Shown here: positions 6,190 to 8,239 of the stretch, one piece after another
Position numbering within the stretch: position 1 is the first letter of the stretch
Layout of the letters: each line of letters starts with the position of its first letter
Source: Gammaproteobacteria bacterium
Lineage (GTDB): Bacteria; Pseudomonadota; Gammaproteobacteria; SZUA-229
Direction of reading: 5' to 3'
DNA: 8,239 nt
Assembly (NCBI GenBank): GCA_029287815.1
Contig: JARFQK010000189.1
Coordinates: 1-8,239, forward strand
Program-made: the position numbers and the translations under genes
Notes under the pieces: model-generated
The model's database searches: none
What the model was told of the DNA's origin: nothing
Seen by the model: the letters and a program-made list of their open reading frames with translations, nothing else

Positions 6190-7461
6190 ATGACATCGAA
6201 CAGAAACCACGATATCAAGGACGCTGCACTGGCTGATGCCGGACTGGCGCGTATAGAATGGGACTACCAGGAAATGCCGGTACTGCGTAGCCTGGCAGAA
6301 CGTTTCGGCGCTAAGCGGCCTCTGCAGGGTATCCGCATCAGCGGCTGCCTGCATATCACGACAGAGACCGCGAATCTTGCGAGAACACTGAAGACAGCCG
6401 GTGCCGACGTGGTGCTATGCGCGAGCAACCCGCTCAGCACCCAGGATGATGTCGCCGCAGCGCTGGTCCATCATTTCGATATTCCAGTGTTCGCGATTCG
6501 GGGCGAATCGACAGAGGTCTATTACCAACATATTCACGCCGCGCTCGATCATCAGCCGGTCATTACGATGGACGACGGCGCGGACCTGGTCAGCGAGATA
6601 CACAAAACGCGCAAGGATCTGATCGATCAAATGCTCGGTGGCACCGAGGAGACCACGACCGGCGTGATCCGATTGCGCGCTATGGCAGACCAGGGCGCGT
6701 TGAAGTTCCCGGTCATTGCGGTCAACGATGCGATGACCAAACATCTGTTCGACAATCGCTACGGCACCGGCCAGAGTACGCTCGATGGCATCATCCGCGC
6801 GACCAATATTTTGCTCGCCGGCAAGACCTTTACCGTGGTTGGCTATGGCTGGTGCGGACGTGGCATCGCGATGCGCGCCAAAGGACACGGCGCCAAGGTC
6901 ATCGTCACCGAAGTCGATCCGCTGCGCTCGCTGGAGGCCGCGATGGATGGCTATCGCATCATGCCGTTGCTGGAGGCCGCGCGCCATTCCGACTTCATCG
7001 TCACCGCAACCGGTGACAAGCATGTCGTCGACCGCTCACACATGGCGGTGATGAAAGATGGCTGTGTATTGGCCAATTCCGGCCACTTCAATGTCGAGAT
7101 CAACATCCCGGCACTGGAGGCGATTGCAACCCGTAAACAGCGCCCGCGCGCAGCCGTCGACGAATATATCCTCGAGGACGATCGACGCATCCGGCTGCTC
7201 GCCGAGGGGCGGTTAGTCAACCTGGCTGCTGCCGAAGGTCATCCGTCAGCAGTAATGGACATGAGCTTTGCCAATCAGGTGCTGACCGCGGCTTATCTCG
7301 CGGGACACAAGGAAAAGCTCACCAACAAGGTACACAAAGTGCCTGCTGAAATCGACCAGCAGGTCGCCAGTATGAAACTGGCCGCGATGGATATTCAGAT
7401 CGATCAGCTCACCGAAGAACAGCAACATTACCTCAGCTCCTGGCAGGAAGGCACAGAATAA
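6190..7461 (+). CDS. ahcY: S-adenosylhomocysteine hydrolase, short archaeal/Thermotoga-like type
   Basis: SahH reversibly splits S-adenosylhomocysteine into adenosine and homocysteine with tightly bound NAD+, relieving product inhibition of methyltransferases. The product has 423 residues. Key features: SGCLHITTETANL (51-63), CASNPLSTQDD (77-87), MDDGADL (127-133), GGTEETTTGVIRL (150-162), VNDAMTKHLFDNRYGTGQS (178-196, with K184 and D188 at the substrate site), the Rossmann motif GYGWCGRG (218-225), NSGHFNVEI (296-304) and HPSAVMDMSFANQ (351-363). It has NRYGTGQS instead of the canonical NxYGCRES. It lacks the roughly 40-residue insertion typical of proteobacterial enzymes. It ends ...YLSSWQEGTE without the C-terminal KxxxYRY tail that contributes to NAD binding in canonical enzymes. 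All three fit the short archaeal/Thermotoga type. It follows MAT after 45 nt and has no clear Shine-Dalgarno sequence, so translation may depend on coupling or on structure in the mRNA. Activity is expected to be intact. Confidence 0.96.
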   Translation: MTSNRNHDIKDAALADAGLARIEWDYQEMPVLRSLAERFGAKRPLQGIRISGCLHITTETANLARTLKTAGADVVLCASNPLSTQDDVAAALVHHFDIPVFAIRGESTEVYYQHIHAALDHQPVITMDDGADLVSEIHKTRKDLIDQMLGGTEETTTGVIRLRAMADQGALKFPVIAVNDAMTKHLFDNRYGTGQSTLDGIIRATNILLAGKTFTVVGYGWCGRGIAMRAKGHGAKVIVTEVDPLRSLEAAMDGYRIMPLLEAARHSDFIVTATGDKHVVDRSHMAVMKDGCVLANSGHFNVEINIPALEAIATRKQRPRAAVDEYILEDDRRIRLLAEGRLVNLAAAEGHPSAVMDMSFANQVLTAAYLAGHKEKLTNKVHKVPAEIDQQVASMKLAAMDIQIDQLTEEQQHYLSSWQEGTE

Positions 7462-7467
7462 CAGCTC

Positions 7468-8139
7468 ATGAAAGACCGACAACTACAACGCATGCTCAAG
7501 GATATCGAACGCGAAGTGCAATACACCCGCAAGATGATCGGCAAGGATGCGCTGGACCCGAGGGTCATGGCAGCCATGGCCAATACGCCGCGGCACGAGT
7601 TCGTACCCAAATCGTTTCTGAATGCGGCATTCAACAATGGCCCTTTGCCGATCGGTCATGGTCAGACGATCTCTCAGCCGTATATCGTTGCGCTGATGAC
7701 CGACATGCTCGAACTCGAAGCCGATGATATCGTTCTCGAAATCGGCACCGGATCGGGTTATCAAACGGCCGTGCTGTCGCAATTGTGCAAACAGGTCTAC
7801 ACGATCGAATACCTGCCGGCACTCGCCGATGCCGCCAAGGTACGGCTGCAAAGGCTCGGCTATGCCAATATCGAATGCAGGACCGGCAACGGCTACGACG
7901 GCTGGCCGGAACATGCACCCTACGATGGCATCATCGTGACCGCCGCGGCCTCGCATATCCCGAGACCGCTGGTCGAACAGCTCAAACCCAGCGGCCATCT
8001 GGTGATTCCGGTCGGCCGGGCGCATATGTATCAGGAGCTGGCCCTGGTAAACAAAGACGAAGATGGTGAGATCAGCGTCAAGGACGTCCTTGGCGTGGCC
8101 TTCGTGCCGTTACAGGGTGAGCGCGATGAATATGTTTGA
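7468..8139 (+). CDS. pcm: Protein-L-isoaspartate O-methyltransferase
   Basis: Pcm uses SAM to methylate the abnormal isoaspartyl residues that form in ageing proteins and so starts their repair, releasing SAH. The 223-residue product has the family marks in order: PRHEFVP (41-47), GPLPIGHGQTISQPYIVALM (58-77, the isoaspartyl-site loop), the SAM-binding motif I VLEIGTGSGYQTAVL (89-103), the acidic residue of TIEYLP (112-117), GNGYDGWPEHAPYDGIIVTAA (140-160) and LKPSGHLVIPVG (172-183). The length is normal. The ATG at 7468 is 6 nt after the SahH stop. The only purine-rich stretch (GGAAGG, 7444-7449) is too far upstream for a normal ribosome site, so translation is probably coupled to SahH. In many gammaproteobacteria pcm sits with surE, nlpD and rpoS. 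Here it is instead next to its substrate-making and product-removing enzymes. The genome may hold another pcm in the usual place. Confidence 0.96.
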   Translation: MKDRQLQRMLKDIEREVQYTRKMIGKDALDPRVMAAMANTPRHEFVPKSFLNAAFNNGPLPIGHGQTISQPYIVALMTDMLELEADDIVLEIGTGSGYQTAVLSQLCKQVYTIEYLPALADAAKVRLQRLGYANIECRTGNGYDGWPEHAPYDGIIVTAAASHIPRPLVEQLKPSGHLVIPVGRAHMYQELALVNKDEDGEISVKDVLGVAFVPLQGERDEYV

Positions 8140-8180
8140 TTGATTGAGCACAGAGTCCACTGCGCACTTCAACTGCCTGT

Positions 8181-8239
8181 TGTAGGAGCGACTTTAGCCG
8201 CGAACATGCTTGCCGACCGCGATATGTTCGCGGCTAAAG
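8181..8239. repeat. REP-like palindromic element, cut by the right edge
   Basis: The element begins TGTAGGAGCGACTTTAGCCG. A perfect 16-bp inverted repeat follows: CTTTAGCCGCGAACAT (8192-8207) against ATGTTCGCGGCTAAAG (8224-8239), with a 16-base spacer. The left part has the structure of a REP unit: the tetranucleotide GTAG (8182-8185) followed by a short imperfect hairpin, GCGACT paired with AGCCGC with one mismatch. The right arm looks like a second, inverted REP truncated by the window, so the whole is probably a BIME-like pair. In Pseudomonas, Xanthomonas and relatives such elements are dispersed in many intergenic copies and mobilised by RAYT transposases. It lies 42 nt past the pcm stop and could also limit transcription or 3' decay of the operon mRNA. 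No U-tract is visible. Confidence 0.75.

Noticed and set aside
6415..7023. 202-codon minus-strand ORF inside the SahH gene
   Set aside because: It is antisense to the NAD-binding and substrate-site motifs of SahH and has no independent support.
8192..8239. Rho-independent terminator after pcm
   Set aside because: The hairpin is strong but has a 16-base loop and no visible T-tract. The GTAGGAGCG head fits a REP-like element better.

Overview
The window looks like a moderately GC-rich gammaproteobacterial chromosome. The evidence is the codon usage, the PAS-GGDEF-EAL signalling protein, a FIST sensor gene next to it, a perfect FNR/Anr-type box, and a REP-like palindromic element of the GTAGGAGCG type at the right edge. 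No rRNA, tRNA, CRISPR array, phage gene or insertion sequence was seen. The genus cannot be determined from this sequence.

Layout. Positions 1-2779 hold two genes on the minus strand, read leftward. The first is a FIST-domain sensor of the family that includes the nitric-oxide-sensing haem protein NosP. After a 14-nt gap comes a PAS-PAS-GGDEF-EAL cyclic-di-GMP protein, cut by the left edge inside its EAL domain. Positions 2780-3066 form a 287-bp divergent control region with several inverted repeats and a perfect FNR-type site. Positions 3067-8139 hold five plus-strand genes with short gaps (19, 2, 45 and 6 nt): archease, RtcB RNA ligase, an archaeal-type methionine adenosyltransferase, a short archaeal/Thermotoga-type S-adenosylhomocysteine hydrolase, and protein-L-isoaspartate O-methyltransferase. 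Positions 8140-8239 are intergenic and contain the REP-like inverted repeat, which runs off the window.

How the genes may work together. Archease activates RtcB, which joins 2',3'-cyclic-phosphate or 3'-phosphate RNA ends to 5'-OH ends. The next three genes form a compact SAM circuit: MAT makes SAM, Pcm uses it to repair isoaspartyl damage in proteins, and SahH removes the inhibitory product SAH. The unit therefore reads as a macromolecule-repair operon (RNA plus protein) with its own SAM supply and SAH disposal. Four of the five products are types best known from archaea. The FNR-type box is centred 41.5 bp before the base preceding the archease start codon, which is class II activator geometry. 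This suggests control by oxygen or nitric oxide through an FNR/Anr/Dnr-family regulator, and possibly a nearly leaderless mRNA. A putative NO sensor linked to c-di-GMP is divergently encoded next to it. The operon and its regulation are inferred from sequence; the enzyme assignments rest on clear motifs.
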